This document shows, in pieces, positions 43,085 to 53,535 of a stretch of 55,108 bases of DNA. The position numbers were made by a program, and so were the translations under genes. Every line of letters begins with the position of its first letter. Position 1 is the first letter of the stretch. The stretch comes from Serratia microhaemolytica (GTDB lineage Bacteria > Pseudomonadota > Gammaproteobacteria > Enterobacterales > Enterobacteriaceae), in contig NZ_SBEF01000024.1 in the NCBI RefSeq assembly GCF_004011885.1, positions 1 to 55,108 on the forward strand. The letters run 5' to 3'. The notes beneath the pieces were generated by a model, which saw nothing but the letters and a program-made list of their open reading frames with translations, was not told the DNA's origin and made no database searches.

Positions 43085-44266
43085 ATGACGACGGAACAAA
43101 ATACGCCTTCCACGCCGGTTGATGAAGCCACTACGGTGGTTGAGCCATCACCTGCGGTTGAGAGCCAGCAACAGCCGGAAGCTAAGCATCAGAAAGTCAA
43201 AAACAGCGGTGCGGTATTAGGCAGCATCGCACTGGTGCTGGTTATCGCGCTGGGTGGTTTCAGTTATTACCACAGCCACCAGCAGAGCCAGGCGCTCAGT
43301 AGCGCCAATCAGCTACTCCAACAGCAGGTAACCAAGCTGATACAGGATCGCCAACAAGGGATCGGGACGCTGCAACAGCAATTACAAGAGCAGTTCAAAC
43401 AGTTGCAACAGCAACTGGAGCAGCAGAGCCAAGCGCTGGCGAACAGTAAAAATGCTGAAAACGAGTTGAACGCAAGAATCGAAGATCTGCAACGCCAACT
43501 TGCCGCGACCAGCGGTAGCCAGAGTGATAAGAGTTGGCTGCTGGCTCAAGCCAATTTTCTACTCAATACCGCAGGGCGTAAGTTATGGAGCGATCAAGAT
43601 CTCGCTACGGCAATTGCGCTGCTAAAGAGCGCAGATGCCAGCTTGGTTGAAATGCATGATCCCAGCCTGCGCACGCTACGCTTGGCGATCCAGCAGGATA
43701 TCGGCACACTGCAAGCGGTGACACAGACCGACTTCGATGGTCTGACGCTGCAACTCAACCAACTTGCCAACCAAGTCGACAACCTGCGTCTGATCGACAA
43801 CAACAAGGATGAGCGGCCAATGGAACCACAAGAGGGCGAGTTATCCACCTCACTTGGCGAATGGCGCCAGAACTTAACCAAAAGCTGGCACAGCTTTATG
43901 GCCGATTTTATCACCATCCGCCGCCGTGATAGCATCACAGAGCCGCTACTGGCACCCAATCAGGATATCTATTTGCGGGAAAATATCCGCGCACGGCTGT
44001 TAATTGCCATGCAGGCGGTCGAACGCCATCAGAACGAACTTTACAGCCAATCACTGGCTACAGTCTCTACCTGGTCACGCAGCTACTTTGAACCGAGTGA
44101 TCCGGCGACTCAGGCATTTCTGACGCAATTAGAGCAGTTGCAGCAGCAGAGTGTAGCGCTGGATCTGCCACAGCAGTTAACCAGCCCTGCACTGCTGGAA
44201 AAACTGCTAAAGAGCCGTGGGCAATCCACCTCACCACGCGCTATCACCAGCCATAGAGAGGAATAG
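43085..44266 (+). CDS. hemX: HemX, membrane protein of the hem operon
   Basis: 393 aa, as in E. coli. Acidic/proline-rich cytoplasmic N-terminus, one membrane helix (~42-60, [17 protein letters not shown]), then a long Gln-rich coiled coil (~65-145) and a C-terminal helical domain ([19 protein letters not shown]…). It is annotated as a putative uroporphyrinogen-III C-methyltransferase but shows no methyltransferase motif; the biochemical role is unsettled. ATG 43085 lies 22 bp after hemD; a GTG/ATG frame extending into hemD was rejected. Confidence 0.94.
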   Translation: MTTEQNTPSTPVDEATTVVEPSPAVESQQQPEAKHQKVKNSGAVLGSIALVLVIALGGFSYYHSHQQSQALSSANQLLQQQVTKLIQDRQQGIGTLQQQLQEQFKQLQQQLEQQSQALANSKNAENELNARIEDLQRQLAATSGSQSDKSWLLAQANFLLNTAGRKLWSDQDLATAIALLKSADASLVEMHDPSLRTLRLAIQQDIGTLQAVTQTDFDGLTLQLNQLANQVDNLRLIDNNKDERPMEPQEGELSTSLGEWRQNLTKSWHSFMADFITIRRRDSITEPLLAPNQDIYLRENIRARLLIAMQAVERHQNELYSQSLATVSTWSRSYFEPSDPATQAFLTQLEQLQQQSVALDLPQQLTSPALLEKLLKSRGQSTSPRAITSHREE

Positions 44267-44269
44267 ACC

Positions 44270-45451
44270 ATGTTACGTGTGTTATTCCTGTTTCTGATCC
44301 TGATCGCCAGTATCATCCTGGGGCCGATGCTGGCAGGGCACCAAGGTTATGTGTTGATCCAGACCAACAACTACAATATTGAGACCAGTATTACCGCATT
44401 AGTGATTGCGATGGTTCTGCTGTTCGTACTGTTGCTGGCGATCGGATCTATCCTACGCCGTATTTTTCATACGGGCAGCCGTACACAGAGCTGGTTCTCC
44501 GGGCGTAAACGCCAACGCGCCAATCAGCAGACCAAGGCTGCACTGCTTAAATTAGCCGAAGGCGACTACCAGCAGGTTGAAGCGCTGCTAACGCGCAGTG
44601 CCAAACATGCCGAGCAGCCCGTCGTTAACTACTTGCTGGCAGCAGAAGCAGCACAACAGCGCGGCGACCAGATCCGCACGCTGCAATATCTGGAACTGGC
44701 GGCACAACTGGCGGAAAACAATCAGTTGCCGGTTGACATCACCCGGGTGCGTCTGCAACTGGCGCAAGGGCAAATGCACGCCGCCCGTCATGGTGTTGAT
44801 CAACTGCTCAATCAGGTTCCTCGTCATCCAGAAGTGTTGCGGCTGGCCCAGCAGGCTTATCTGGCAACCGGTGCTTATGGCTCGCTACTGGAAATTCTAC
44901 CTTCGATGTACAAGATCGACCTCTATCCGGAAGATCAAATCCTGGCGCTGCAACAACAGGCTTATATTGGCTTGATGGATCAGGCGATGGCCGATGAGGG
45001 CAGCGAAGGACTGTTGCGCTGGTGGAAAGACCAGAGCCGCAAAGTACGCCATGAAATTCCGTTACAGGTGGCGCTGGCGGAACACCTTCTCACCTGTGAC
45101 GATCATGCCGCTGCACAGGAAATTATCCTAGAGGGGTTAAAACGCCAGTATGATCAACGTCTGGTGCTGCTGATGCCACGCCTTGATTCAGACAAACCGG
45201 AGCAACTGCTGAAAATGTTGCGCCAGCAGATCAAGCAGCATGGCAAGCAACCGTTGTTAAGCAGTGTCCTGGGGCAGTTGCTGTTCAAGCAGGGTGAGTG
45301 GCAAGCGGCCAGTGAAGCGTTGCAAGAGGCGCTGCAACAGCGGCCAGATGCGCACGATTATGCCTATCTGGCCGATACTCTTGATCATCTGCAACAACCC
45401 GAGCTGGCAACACAGATGCGCCAGGCCGGTTTTAAACTCAGTTTGAAGTAA
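44270..45451 (+). CDS. hemY: HemY, membrane TPR protein of the hem operon
   Basis: 393 aa. Two N-terminal membrane helices (~2-20 and ~42-62) precede several TPR-like repeats (AEGDYQQVEALLTRSAKHAEQPV…, LGQLLFKQGEWQAASEALQEALQQRPD). Proposed role is in protoheme synthesis or in assembling heme enzymes. It starts 3 bp after hemX and ends the hemCDXY operon. Confidence 0.95.
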   Translation: MLRVLFLFLILIASIILGPMLAGHQGYVLIQTNNYNIETSITALVIAMVLLFVLLLAIGSILRRIFHTGSRTQSWFSGRKRQRANQQTKAALLKLAEGDYQQVEALLTRSAKHAEQPVVNYLLAAEAAQQRGDQIRTLQYLELAAQLAENNQLPVDITRVRLQLAQGQMHAARHGVDQLLNQVPRHPEVLRLAQQAYLATGAYGSLLEILPSMYKIDLYPEDQILALQQQAYIGLMDQAMADEGSEGLLRWWKDQSRKVRHEIPLQVALAEHLLTCDDHAAAQEIILEGLKRQYDQRLVLLMPRLDSDKPEQLLKMLRQQIKQHGKQPLLSSVLGQLLFKQGEWQAASEALQEALQQRPDAHDYAYLADTLDHLQQPELATQMRQAGFKLSLK

Positions 45452-45474
45452 CTTAGAACGTTAGCTTGAACAAT

Positions 45475-45498
45475 CGCCTCACCGCTCACGGTGAGGCG
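45475..45498. terminator. Hairpin between hemY and ilvA
   Basis: Perfect 10-bp stem CGCCTCACCG / CGGTGAGGCG with a CTCA loop, 23 bp after hemY, between convergent operons. No T run, so strength uncertain. Confidence 0.6.
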
Positions 45499-45591
45499 TA
45501 ACAACCGGTAGCGGCGAATAACGCATAGCGAGCAAATCGAACACCTGCTTTGCTACTGTGATCCCTGTCAATCAGTTGATATCACGCTGGC

Positions 45592-45665
45592 AGTTGGCAT
45601 TAACCTTGCCTTTGGCATCAACGTTGCAGTTTGCTGTCGACGTCACAACTTGCTATCAACCTTGC
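45592..45665. repeat. Four degenerate ~18-bp tandem units
   Basis: AGTTGGCATTAACCTTGC, CTTTGGCATCAACGTTGC, AGTTTGCTGTCGACGTCAC and AACTTGCTATCAACCTTGC follow one another. The last unit runs into the ilvA stop codon. Purpose unknown. Confidence 0.5.
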
Positions 45666-47200
45666 AAAAAGAAGCGGAACGCTGCGCTGTTGCTCTCGTC
45701 ATGGCACTCATAGCCCAGTGCCATCAAGTGGCGTTCGAATGCTGGATCATGCTCAGTTAATTCAAACCCCGCCAACACACGGCCAAAGTCGGTGCCGTGG
45801 CTACGGTAGTGAAACAGTGAAATGTTCCAATGTGTGCCCAAGGTTTGTAGAAACTTTAACAACGCACCAGGTGATTCGGGAAACACGAAACTGTAAACCC
45901 GCTCTGGCAACGCACGTGTCGGTTTGCCGCCGACCATGTAGCGCACATGCAGTTTGGCCATTTCATCATCAGAGAGATCAACCACCTGATAGCCGCCGCT
46001 TTGTAACTGATCAATAATTTCCATCCGTTCGTGATACCCCCGGGTGAGGCGTACACCGACGAAGATACAGGCCAACTCGGCATCGGCATGGCGGTAGTTG
46101 AATTCGGTCACTGAACGGCCACCGAGCAACTGGCAAAACTTAAGGAAGCTGCCTTTCTGTTCCGGAATAGTGACAGCAAATAACGCTTCGCGCTGTTCAC
46201 CCAGTTCACAGCGCTCCGAGACGTAGCGCAGGCCATGAAAGTTGACGTTTGCACCAGAGAGAATATGTGCCAGGCGTTCGCCCTGGATCTGGTGCTGCTG
46301 GACATACTTTTTCAACCCAGCCAGTGCCAACGCTCCCGACGGTTCCGCAATCGCCCGACTGTCTTCAAACAGATCTTTCACCGCAGCACAGATCGCATCA
46401 CTGTCTACCGTGATCACATCATCCAGATATTCGCGGCAGAGGCGGAAAGTCTCATCTCCAATGCGCTTTACCGCCACCCCTTCAGCAAACAGGCCAACAC
46501 GGCTGAGATCAACCGGCTGCCCGGCATCCAGCGCAGCACGCAAGCAGGCAGAGTCCTCTGCTTCGACGCCGATCACCTGGATCTGAGGCATCAGTTGTTT
46601 GATCAGCACCGCGACACCGGCCGCCAAGCCACCACCACCCACCGGCACAAAGATCCGATCCAGATGTGCGTCCTGTTGCAGCAGTTCGAGTGCCAAGGTG
46701 CCCTGGCCAGCGATCACGGCTGGGTGATCAAATGGCGGCACAAAGGTCATGCCCTGTTGCTGTGCCAGTGCGATCGCTTTTGCTTTCGCTTCATCAAAGT
46801 TGGCACCATGCAGCAGCACTTCTCCGCCAAAATCGCGCACAGCATCCACTTTAATGTCTGCCGTCGCCACCGGCATCACGATCAGCGTTTTCACGCCAAT
46901 CCTGCGTCCAGAAAGCGCCACACCTTGTGCGTGGTTGCCGGCTGATGCGGTGATCACCCCTCGAGCACGCTGTTGTTGATCCAAGCTGGCGATCATCGCA
47001 TAGGCTCCACGCAGCTTGAAACTGTGTACTGGCTGACGGTCTTCACGCTTGACCAGAATGGTGTTACCTAAGCGTGAGGAGATTTTCTCCATTTTCTCTA
47101 ACGGCGTGACTTGTGCCACTTCGTAAACCGGCGAGCGCAAAATTGCACGCAGATATTCAGCACCACCCGGGGCAGTGGCTAGAGTGTGCGATGATGCCAT
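45656..47200 (-). CDS. ilvA: Threonine dehydratase (biosynthetic)
   Basis: 514 aa, same as E. coli. It deaminates threonine to 2-oxobutanoate, committing to isoleucine. PLP lysine in VHSFKLRGAYAM, Gly-rich loop in PVGGGGLAAG, and two C-terminal ACT-like regulatory domains (FLKFCQLLGGRSVTEFNYR and LLKFLQTLGTHWNISLFHYR) for isoleucine/valine control. ATG 47200 has GGAGG upstream, placed in the last codons of ilvD; the frame runs back to a TTG at 47209. Last gene of ilvLGMEDA. Confidence 0.98.
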   Translation of the reverse strand: MASSHTLATAPGGAEYLRAILRSPVYEVAQVTPLEKMEKISSRLGNTILVKREDRQPVHSFKLRGAYAMIASLDQQQRARGVITASAGNHAQGVALSGRRIGVKTLIVMPVATADIKVDAVRDFGGEVLLHGANFDEAKAKAIALAQQQGMTFVPPFDHPAVIAGQGTLALELLQQDAHLDRIFVPVGGGGLAAGVAVLIKQLMPQIQVIGVEAEDSACLRAALDAGQPVDLSRVGLFAEGVAVKRIGDETFRLCREYLDDVITVDSDAICAAVKDLFEDSRAIAEPSGALALAGLKKYVQQHQIQGERLAHILSGANVNFHGLRYVSERCELGEQREALFAVTIPEQKGSFLKFCQLLGGRSVTEFNYRHADAELACIFVGVRLTRGYHERMEIIDQLQSGGYQVVDLSDDEMAKLHVRYMVGGKPTRALPERVYSFVFPESPGALLKFLQTLGTHWNISLFHYRSHGTDFGRVLAGFELTEHDPAFERHLMALGYECHDESNSAAFRFFLQG

Positions 47201-47205
47201 ATTGA

Positions 47206-49056
47206 TCAACCTCCTAGTTTGCTTTTGTCACGTACCGCACCTTTATCGGCACTGGTTGCCAGGCTGGCATAAGCACGTAGGGCGTAAGAGACCTGACGCT
47301 GACGCGCTTTCGGTGTCCAAGCTTCTGCACCGCGCGCCAGTTGCGCTTCACGCCGTGCGGCCAACACGCTTTCGGTGACATCAAGTACCATGCTGCGGTT
47401 AGGGATATTGATGTCGATAATGTCGCCATCTTCGATCAGCGCAATCAATCCGCCATTAGCCGCTTCTGGCGAAACGTGGCCAATCGACAGTCCGGAAGTA
47501 CCACCAGAGAAACGACCATCGGTCACCAATGCGCAAGCTTTACCCAAACCCATCGACTTCAAGTAGGTGGTCGGATAGAGCATCTCCTGCATTCCTGGGC
47601 CACCTTTCGGCCCTTCGTAGCGGATCACCACCACATCACCTGCAACCACTAAACCACCGAGGATCGCCTCTACCGCACACTCCTGGCTCTCATACACTTT
47701 GGCCGGGCCACGGAAGGTGAGGTTATCCTGATCGACCCCGGCTGTTTTTACAATGCTGCCATCCTGTGCCATGTTGCCGTACAGCACCGCCAAGCCACCA
47801 TCTTGGCTGAACGCGTGCTCTTTGGCACGAATACAGCCATTCACGCGATCGTCATCCAACGTTTCCCAGCGGCACTGCTGCGAGAACGCTTGTGTGGTGC
47901 GGATACCCGCAGGCCCCGCGCGGAACATGGTCTTTACAGCCTCATCTTGCGTCAGCATGATGTCGTACTGCTGCAACGTTTCCGGCAGTGTCATCCCCAA
48001 CACATTGTGTACGTTACGGTTAAGCAAGCCGGCACGATCTAGCTCACCCAGAATAGCCAATACGCCACCGGCGCGGTGTACATCTTCCATGTGATATTTC
48101 TGCGTACTCGGCGCCACTTTACACAGGTGCGGCACCTGGCGTGATAAGCGGTCAATGTCGGCCATGCTGAAATCAACTTCCCCCTCTTGGGCTGCCGCCA
48201 ATAGGTGCAGCACGGTGTTGGTTGATCCCCCCATCGCGATATCAAGCGTCATGGCATTTTCAAACGCCGCTTTGCTGGCAATGCTGCGTGGTAACACGCG
48301 GCTGTCATCCTGTTCATAGTAACGCTTAGCCAGCGAGACAATGCGTTTGCCTGCATTGAGGAACAGCTCTTTACGGTCGGCATGGGTCGCCAATAACGAG
48401 CCGTTGCCTGGTTGTGACAGACCAAGCGCTTCAGTCAGACAGTTCATCGAGTTGGCGGTAAACATGCCAGAACAGGAGCCGCAGGTTGGGCAGGCCGAAC
48501 GCTCGATCTGTTCGCTGTCAGCATCGCTGACATTCGGGTTTGCACCCTGGATCATCGCGTCGATCAGATCCAGCTTGATGATCTGATCGGACAGTTTGGT
48601 TTTGCCCGCTTCCATTGGACCACCAGATACAAAGATCACTGGGATATTCAGGCGCAGTGCCGCCATCAACATGCCGGGGGTGATTTTGTCGCAGTTTGAG
48701 ATGCAGACCATCGCATCCGCACAGTGCGCATTGACCATGTACTCAACCGAGTCGGCAATCAGTTCGCGTGATGGCAGCGAATAGAGCATTCCACCATGCC
48801 CCATCGCAATACCGTCATCGACAGCAATGGTATTGAACTCTTTCGCAACACCACCGGCAGCTTCAATCTGTTCAGCAACCAACTTACCCAGATCGCGCAG
48901 ATGGACATGGCCCGGCACAAACTGGGTAAACGAGTTGACCACAGCGATAATCGGTTTGCCGAAATCAGCATCAGTCATTCCGGTTGCGCGCCATAATGCA
49001 CGGGCGCCGGCCATATTGCGGCCATGTGTGGTGGTGGCAGAACGGTACTTAGGCAT
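47206..49056 (-). CDS. ilvD: Dihydroxy-acid dehydratase
   Basis: 616 aa, identical in length to E. coli. It dehydrates 2,3-dihydroxy-3-methylbutanoate and -pentanoate in valine/isoleucine synthesis. Iron-sulfur cysteines in CDKITPGM and [32 protein letters not shown]-type motif ([18 protein letters not shown]). It ends 5 bp before the ilvA start and begins ~115 bp after ilvE. Confidence 0.98.
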   Translation of the reverse strand: MPKYRSATTTHGRNMAGARALWRATGMTDADFGKPIIAVVNSFTQFVPGHVHLRDLGKLVAEQIEAAGGVAKEFNTIAVDDGIAMGHGGMLYSLPSRELIADSVEYMVNAHCADAMVCISNCDKITPGMLMAALRLNIPVIFVSGGPMEAGKTKLSDQIIKLDLIDAMIQGANPNVSDADSEQIERSACPTCGSCSGMFTANSMNCLTEALGLSQPGNGSLLATHADRKELFLNAGKRIVSLAKRYYEQDDSRVLPRSIASKAAFENAMTLDIAMGGSTNTVLHLLAAAQEGEVDFSMADIDRLSRQVPHLCKVAPSTQKYHMEDVHRAGGVLAILGELDRAGLLNRNVHNVLGMTLPETLQQYDIMLTQDEAVKTMFRAGPAGIRTTQAFSQQCRWETLDDDRVNGCIRAKEHAFSQDGGLAVLYGNMAQDGSIVKTAGVDQDNLTFRGPAKVYESQECAVEAILGGLVVAGDVVVIRYEGPKGGPGMQEMLYPTTYLKSMGLGKACALVTDGRFSGGTSGLSIGHVSPEAANGGLIALIEDGDIIDINIPNRSMVLDVTESVLAARREAQLARGAEAWTPKARQRQVSYALRAYASLATSADKGAVRDKSKLGG

Positions 49057-49170
49057 GTCGTATTACTCCAAATCGGGTTCGTTGGCGCTTATCAGGCTGC
49101 CAGTTTATTGCTATCGCCGCTGTTTTGCGAGGGGCGCTTCAAGCAATACCCCTCTAAATAGCGAACGATA

Positions 49171-50097
49171 TTATTGATTAACGGGATCTAACCAACCATA
49201 TCTGTCTTCTGTCGCACCCGTGAACAAACCAAAGAATGCCTGCTGGATCTGTTGAGTAACGGCACCCCGTTTGCCAATACCCACCTGGATACCGTCAACA
49301 CTGCGCACTGGCGTGATCTCGGCGGCAGTGCCGGTCATAAACACCTCGTCTGCCAGATAGAGCGACTCGCGCGACAGCACCTGCTCGCGCACTTCAAAAC
49401 CGAGATCTTTCGCCAGCCGGATAATCGCATCCCGCGTGATGCCCGGCAGCGCTGAAGAGGTGAACGGCGGTGTGAAGATCACCCCATCTTTCACTTCAAA
49501 CAGGTTCTCCCCAGCACCTTCCGAGATATAGCCATGAACATCCAGTGCGATCCCTTCCTGGTAGCCGTGACGACGCGCTTCACTGCCCACTAGCAATGAT
49601 GACAGGTAGTTACCGCCTGCTTTGGCCGCCGTGGGGATGGTATTGGGCGCTGCGCGCTGCCAAGAGGAGACCATGGCATCGATGCCCTGCTCCAGTGCCT
49701 CTTCTCCCAGGTACGCCCCCCAAGGGAAAGCAGCAATAATCACATCGGTTTGATAACCTGGTGGCGGGTTAACGCCCATGCCAACATCACCAACAAACAC
49801 CAGCGGACGAATATAAGCACTGACCAGATTGTTCTTGCGCAAGGTCTCCCGGCAGGCCGCCATCAACTCGTCAACCGTCAGGCTGACCGGCATACGATAA
49901 ATCTTTGCCGAGTCATGCAGGCGTTGCATGTGTTCACGATGACGGAACACCACCGGCCCCTGATGAGAGTGGTAGCAGCGAATACCCTCAAAGACGGAAG
50001 TACCGTAATGCAGAGCATGTGACATCACATGCACCTTAGCCTCTGCCCAAGGCACCATGTCACCATTGAACCAAATGAAATCAGCTTTTTTCGTCAT
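49171..50097 (-). CDS. ilvE: Branched-chain amino acid aminotransferase
   Basis: 308 aa, fold type IV PLP enzyme. ALHYGTSVFEGIRCY near the N-terminus, PLP lysine in PTAAKAGGNYLSSLL, then ALDVHGYISEGAGENLFEV and EVFMTGTAAEITPV. It catalyses the final transamination to Val, Leu and Ile. It lies 23 bp after ilvM. Confidence 0.98.
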   Translation of the reverse strand: MTKKADFIWFNGDMVPWAEAKVHVMSHALHYGTSVFEGIRCYHSHQGPVVFRHREHMQRLHDSAKIYRMPVSLTVDELMAACRETLRKNNLVSAYIRPLVFVGDVGMGVNPPPGYQTDVIIAAFPWGAYLGEEALEQGIDAMVSSWQRAAPNTIPTAAKAGGNYLSSLLVGSEARRHGYQEGIALDVHGYISEGAGENLFEVKDGVIFTPPFTSSALPGITRDAIIRLAKDLGFEVREQVLSRESLYLADEVFMTGTAAEITPVRSVDGIQVGIGKRGAVTQQIQQAFFGLFTGATEDRYGWLDPVNQ

Positions 50098-50120
50098 TTA
50101 CGCTCTTCCTTATTACGCCA

Positions 50121-50375
50121 TTAGGCGCGTATTTGTTGTGATATTGCTTGTTGTAGTTCCACCTGGCAGACATCAACCAATTTGGTTAATTGTGCCGAGA
50201 GCAGATCGACCGAGCGCGCACTGGCAACAGTCAATTTAATCGTGGCTTCATTGCCTTCTCCCAAGACCATATCCATCGCACAGACCTGAAAACCACGATG
50301 ACGAACCACACGCAGAATGCGCTCTAGCATCTCAGGACGGGAACGCGCGCTGATCAACAGTTGATGCTGCATCAT
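50121..50375 (-). CDS. ilvM: Acetolactate synthase II small subunit
   Basis: 84 aa, a single ACT domain ([26 protein letters not shown]…). It activates the IlvG catalytic subunit. Its ATG overlaps the ilvG stop (ATGA), indicating translational coupling. Confidence 0.95.
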   Translation of the reverse strand: MMQHQLLISARSRPEMLERILRVVRHRGFQVCAMDMVLGEGNEATIKLTVASARSVDLLSAQLTKLVDVCQVELQQAISQQIRA

Positions 50376-52018
50376 GATACTTTCTCCAACATAGTTTCGT
50401 TAGCCGCACCCGGGGGGACTAGCGGCCAGACATTTTCCAGTGCGTCAATCGATACTTGTAACAGATAAGGCCCATCACTGTTCAGTAACGTGTCGAGCGC
50501 TGCTGCAACCTGATCCTTACTGCTGATGCGTTGGCCTGGAATACCAAACGCGCTCGCCAGCAGCAGGAAATCCGGATTATCAGAGAGGTTGGTTTCACTG
50601 TAACGCGCATCAAAAAACAGTTGCTGCCACTGACGCACCATTCCCAGACGCTGGTTATCAATTAATACTATCTTGATCGGTAACTGTTTACGCTTAATGG
50701 TGGCTAACTCTTGCACATTCATCATAAATGAGCCGTCGCCCGAGACACAAATGACCGTATCGCCAGGGCGTGCCATCTGGGCACCAATTGCGGTTGGAAT
50801 ACCAAAACCCATCGTCCCCAAACCACAAGACGTGAGCAGGTCCTCTGGCCGCTCAAACACCATATGCTGGGCAACCCACATCTGATGCTGACCAACATCC
50901 GTGGTGACCACGCTATTAACAGGTTTACGATCTGAAAGCTGCTTGAGCAACAGTGGCGCATAAATCGCCTGACCGGGGTGATCATAACGCCACGGATGTG
51001 CCGCCTTAAGCTCAGCAACCCGCTGTAACCAGGGCGCAATATCGAGCGGTTGTTGCAAGGCGGGTAGCAATTTCTTCAGATCCCCCTGCAGTGCCACATG
51101 CGCCTGCCGCAGTTTGCTGATCTCGGCCAGATCGATATCCAAATGGATCACTTTCGCCTCGGGCGCAAATGCATTCAATTTACCCGTGACACGATCATCA
51201 AACCGAGCACCAACGGCAATCAACAGATCACACTGCTGCACGGCAAAATTGGCTGCCTTAGTGCCATGCATCCCGAGCATACCGAGGTAATAAGGGTGGT
51301 TAGCATCGGCAGCACCTAAGCCTTTCAGCGTCACCACGGTAGGAATGTCTGTTGCCGCGACCAGTTCACGCAGTGCTGGCACTGCCTGTGCCATACCAAC
51401 ACCACCACCGATATACAGCATCGGTTTCTTTGCTTGACTGAGTAGCTGCCGAGCAGTCGCGATCTGCTGTTCGGGATAGGGCAGTTGATCGGCGACTGGG
51501 CTTAAATAGGGGGGTAAATCAGCTTCGGCTAATTGGATGTCTTTCGGGATATCAATCAAAACTGGGCCAGGGCGACCACTGGTGGCAATTGCGAAAGCTT
51601 CTGCCATGATGGCGGGGAGTGCCTCTACCGATTCAACCAGAAAACTGTGTTTGGTACAGGCCAGTGACAGCCCCAATACATCGACTTCCTGAAAAGCATC
51701 AGTACCGATTAACGGTGAAGCAACCTGACCGGTGATAGCGACTATCGGCACCGAATCAAGCAGCGCATCAGCCAGACCGGTAATTAAATTGGTTGCACCA
51801 GGGCCAGAGGTGGCGATGCAAACGCCGACCTTTCCACTGGCTCGGGCATAACCAATTGCTGCCATTGCCGCGCCCTGTTCGTGGCGACATAACAGGTGAT
51901 CTATACCGCCGTCATACAGTGCATCGTAAATTGGCATAATCGCGCCACCCGGATAACCAAATACAGTCTCAATCCCCTGAGAACGTAGTGCCTGAACGAC
52001 CCAATGAGCACCATTCAT
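50372..52018 (-). CDS. ilvG: Acetolactate synthase II large subunit
   Basis: 548 aa, uninterrupted, unlike the frameshifted ilvG of E. coli K-12. ThDP enzyme making 2-acetolactate and 2-aceto-2-hydroxybutanoate. Catalytic Glu in [25 protein letters not shown]-region [13 protein letters not shown], and the ThDP/Mg motif [29 protein letters not shown]. It follows the attenuator. Confidence 0.98.
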   Translation of the reverse strand: MNGAHWVVQALRSQGIETVFGYPGGAIMPIYDALYDGGIDHLLCRHEQGAAMAAIGYARASGKVGVCIATSGPGATNLITGLADALLDSVPIVAITGQVASPLIGTDAFQEVDVLGLSLACTKHSFLVESVEALPAIMAEAFAIATSGRPGPVLIDIPKDIQLAEADLPPYLSPVADQLPYPEQQIATARQLLSQAKKPMLYIGGGVGMAQAVPALRELVAATDIPTVVTLKGLGAADANHPYYLGMLGMHGTKAANFAVQQCDLLIAVGARFDDRVTGKLNAFAPEAKVIHLDIDLAEISKLRQAHVALQGDLKKLLPALQQPLDIAPWLQRVAELKAAHPWRYDHPGQAIYAPLLLKQLSDRKPVNSVVTTDVGQHQMWVAQHMVFERPEDLLTSCGLGTMGFGIPTAIGAQMARPGDTVICVSGDGSFMMNVQELATIKRKQLPIKIVLIDNQRLGMVRQWQQLFFDARYSETNLSDNPDFLLLASAFGIPGQRISSKDQVAAALDTLLNSDGPYLLQVSIDALENVWPLVPPGAANETMLEKVS

Positions 52019-52105
52019 AGCTATTTCTCCGCTTCACTGTGGGAAGTGTGGGGTTTTCTGCTGTCACTCATACTCTGCTCCTCGTTTCACTTTCCTTGCT
52101 GACAT

Positions 52106-52137
52106 AAAAAACCCCCCGAACCTTAAGGTGCGGGGGG
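52106..52137 (-). terminator. ilv attenuator
   Basis: Minus strand reads CCCCCCGCACC TTAA GGTTCGGGGGG then TTTTTT: a strong intrinsic terminator between ilvL and ilvG, the classical attenuator controlled by leader translation. Confidence 0.95.
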
Positions 52138-52161
52138 TGTCTGGTGATTCTGGCTTATCTG

Positions 52162-52260
52162 CTAAGCCGTTGCTCTGCCCAGTGCAGCCCCGCACGGTGG
52201 GATAATAATCACCACTATGCTAATCACAATCAGGCTAATCACTTTGGCTAGAGTCTTCAT
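52162..52260 (-). CDS. ilvL: ilv operon leader peptide
   Basis: 32 aa, about 14 of them Ile, Val or Leu (core ISLIVISIVVIIIPP), ending CGAALGRATA as in E. coli IlvL. Scarcity of charged branched-chain tRNAs stalls the ribosome here and prevents the attenuator from forming. ATG at 52260; too short for usual gene finders. Confidence 0.97.
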   Translation of the reverse strand: MKTLAKVISLIVISIVVIIIPPCGAALGRATA

Positions 52261-52306
52261 AATCTCGGTTGCTTACTGCGGTTGCTTCTCACTTAATGCT
52301 TACAGA

Positions 52307-52334
52307 GTTATCACAGCTATTGGTAAAATGACAA
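52307..52334 (-). promoter_or_regulatory. Promoter of ilvLGMEDA
   Basis: On the minus strand TTGTCA (52329-52334), a 16-base spacer and GATAAC (52307-52312), about 50 bp before ilvL. The DNA further upstream is AT-rich, consistent with the IHF-dependent activation known for ilv. Confidence 0.6.
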
Positions 52335-52557
52335 CACTTTTTTACCTTGTTACGTACCATGCATCACTACTTAACAGCAAAGACAATTAACTTCAAAAAG
52401 TTAGTGAACAAAATATTTTACTCGAATCATAAGCCACTGTGGACGTTCTCTTGCCACCCGCCTACAGAGTCACATCAGTGATGCCAACGACAAGACACCA
52501 AACTGATGCTCTCAGATGTTTTTAGACAGAGAAAATATAAAATCAGCCAACCATTTT

Positions 52558-52959
52558 TTACCTCTCTCTTTTAGCTGCAATCCTCTGATTAATGGTCTCG
52601 ATCCCATCTCTCATCCAATTGCTCAGCAGCGTCATATTCAACAGGCAAAACATAAAAACGCATAGATAGATAGTGCAAATCATCAAAAAAATCCTGATCC
52701 CGTCCACTTCTGAAAATGGCTGAACTAACATGGGTACGCTTAATGCAAAACCAGCAAACCAGGTAATAATCAGAGGAACGTAAAGTAAAATATTAACAGT
52801 ATACTGCACTTTTGATGAGGCTCTACTGGTAAGCGGTTTAGCAAACAGAGCAATCGCTATCATCAGAAGCGGAATGCCAAATATACAAGCAGTGACTATA
52901 TAAACAGGCTCTTGGTAAATTTTATCAAGCCAGTTGTAAAGCTCAAAACTGAATTCCAT
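52558..52959 (-). CDS. Small membrane protein of the LemA operon
   Basis: 133 aa from ATG 52959 (a GTG seven codons earlier is possible). Three hydrophobic segments: ~20-40 (YIVTACIFGIPLLMIAIALF), ~57-80 (VNILLYVPLIITWFAGFAL) and ~95-117 (IFLMICTIYLCVFMFCLLNM), with a basic C-terminus. Family not recognised. It overlaps the lemA end by 17 bp, so the two are coupled. Confidence 0.75.
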   Translation of the reverse strand: MEFSFELYNWLDKIYQEPVYIVTACIFGIPLLMIAIALFAKPLTSRASSKVQYTVNILLYVPLIITWFAGFALSVPMLVQPFSEVDGIRIFLMICTIYLCVFMFCLLNMTLLSNWMRDGIETINQRIAAKRER

Positions 52960-53509
52960 GATATGATTTCTCTTGCTCACTGATTACCAATAAATTTAAT
53001 TGATGATAGCCCACCCATTTAGCCAAAAGCACTGGGGGAAATTCTTTAATACCGGTATTATAGATAGTGACACTTTCGTTATATAGTTCACGCCGATCAG
53101 CAATCTGACTTTCGAACTCAGAGACACGCTGCTGCAATAACATAAAATTTTTATCGGCTTTAATCTCAGGATAGTTCTCTGAAACAGCAAAAATACTCTT
53201 GATGGTTTTATCCATCTCATTGCTCAAACCGACCTTTTCATCAATATTACTCGCAGTTAAATAACGTGTTCGCTGTGCGGTCAACTCCTCTAACAATGAA
53301 CTCTCATAACTCGTCAATTGTTTGACAACTTTAATCAGGTTTGGAATTTCATCTGCTCGCTGTTTGAGTAACACATCGATATTAGCAAAGGATTTGTCAA
53401 CATTATTTCGCATCATCACCATTTGGTTATAGACACGGATAAAGTAACTCACGGTTCCCAAACCGATTAGCAGCATCACCACAATTAGGACCAAATAAAA
53501 GATAGGCAT
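52943..53509 (-). CDS. LemA family membrane protein
   Basis: 188 aa from ATG 53509, which has GGAGGG 9 bp upstream; ATG 53530 is an alternative. One N-terminal membrane helix (~3-25), then the LemA four-helix region: IRVYNQMVMMRNNVDKSFANIDVLLKQRADEIPNLIKVVK, and the YPEIKADKNFMLLQ and YNESVTIYNTGIKEFP motifs, which are diagnostic. LemA proteins expose a periplasmic or extracytoplasmic helical bundle; their role is not firmly known. It sits between a GIDE-domain protein and a small membrane protein. Confidence 0.92.
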   Translation of the reverse strand: MPIFYLVLIVVMLLIGLGTVSYFIRVYNQMVMMRNNVDKSFANIDVLLKQRADEIPNLIKVVKQLTSYESSLLEELTAQRTRYLTASNIDEKVGLSNEMDKTIKSIFAVSENYPEIKADKNFMLLQQRVSEFESQIADRRELYNESVTIYNTGIKEFPPVLLAKWVGYHQLNLLVISEQEKSYHGIQF

Positions 53510-53535
53510 ACCCGATATCCCTCCAATCATTGTGT

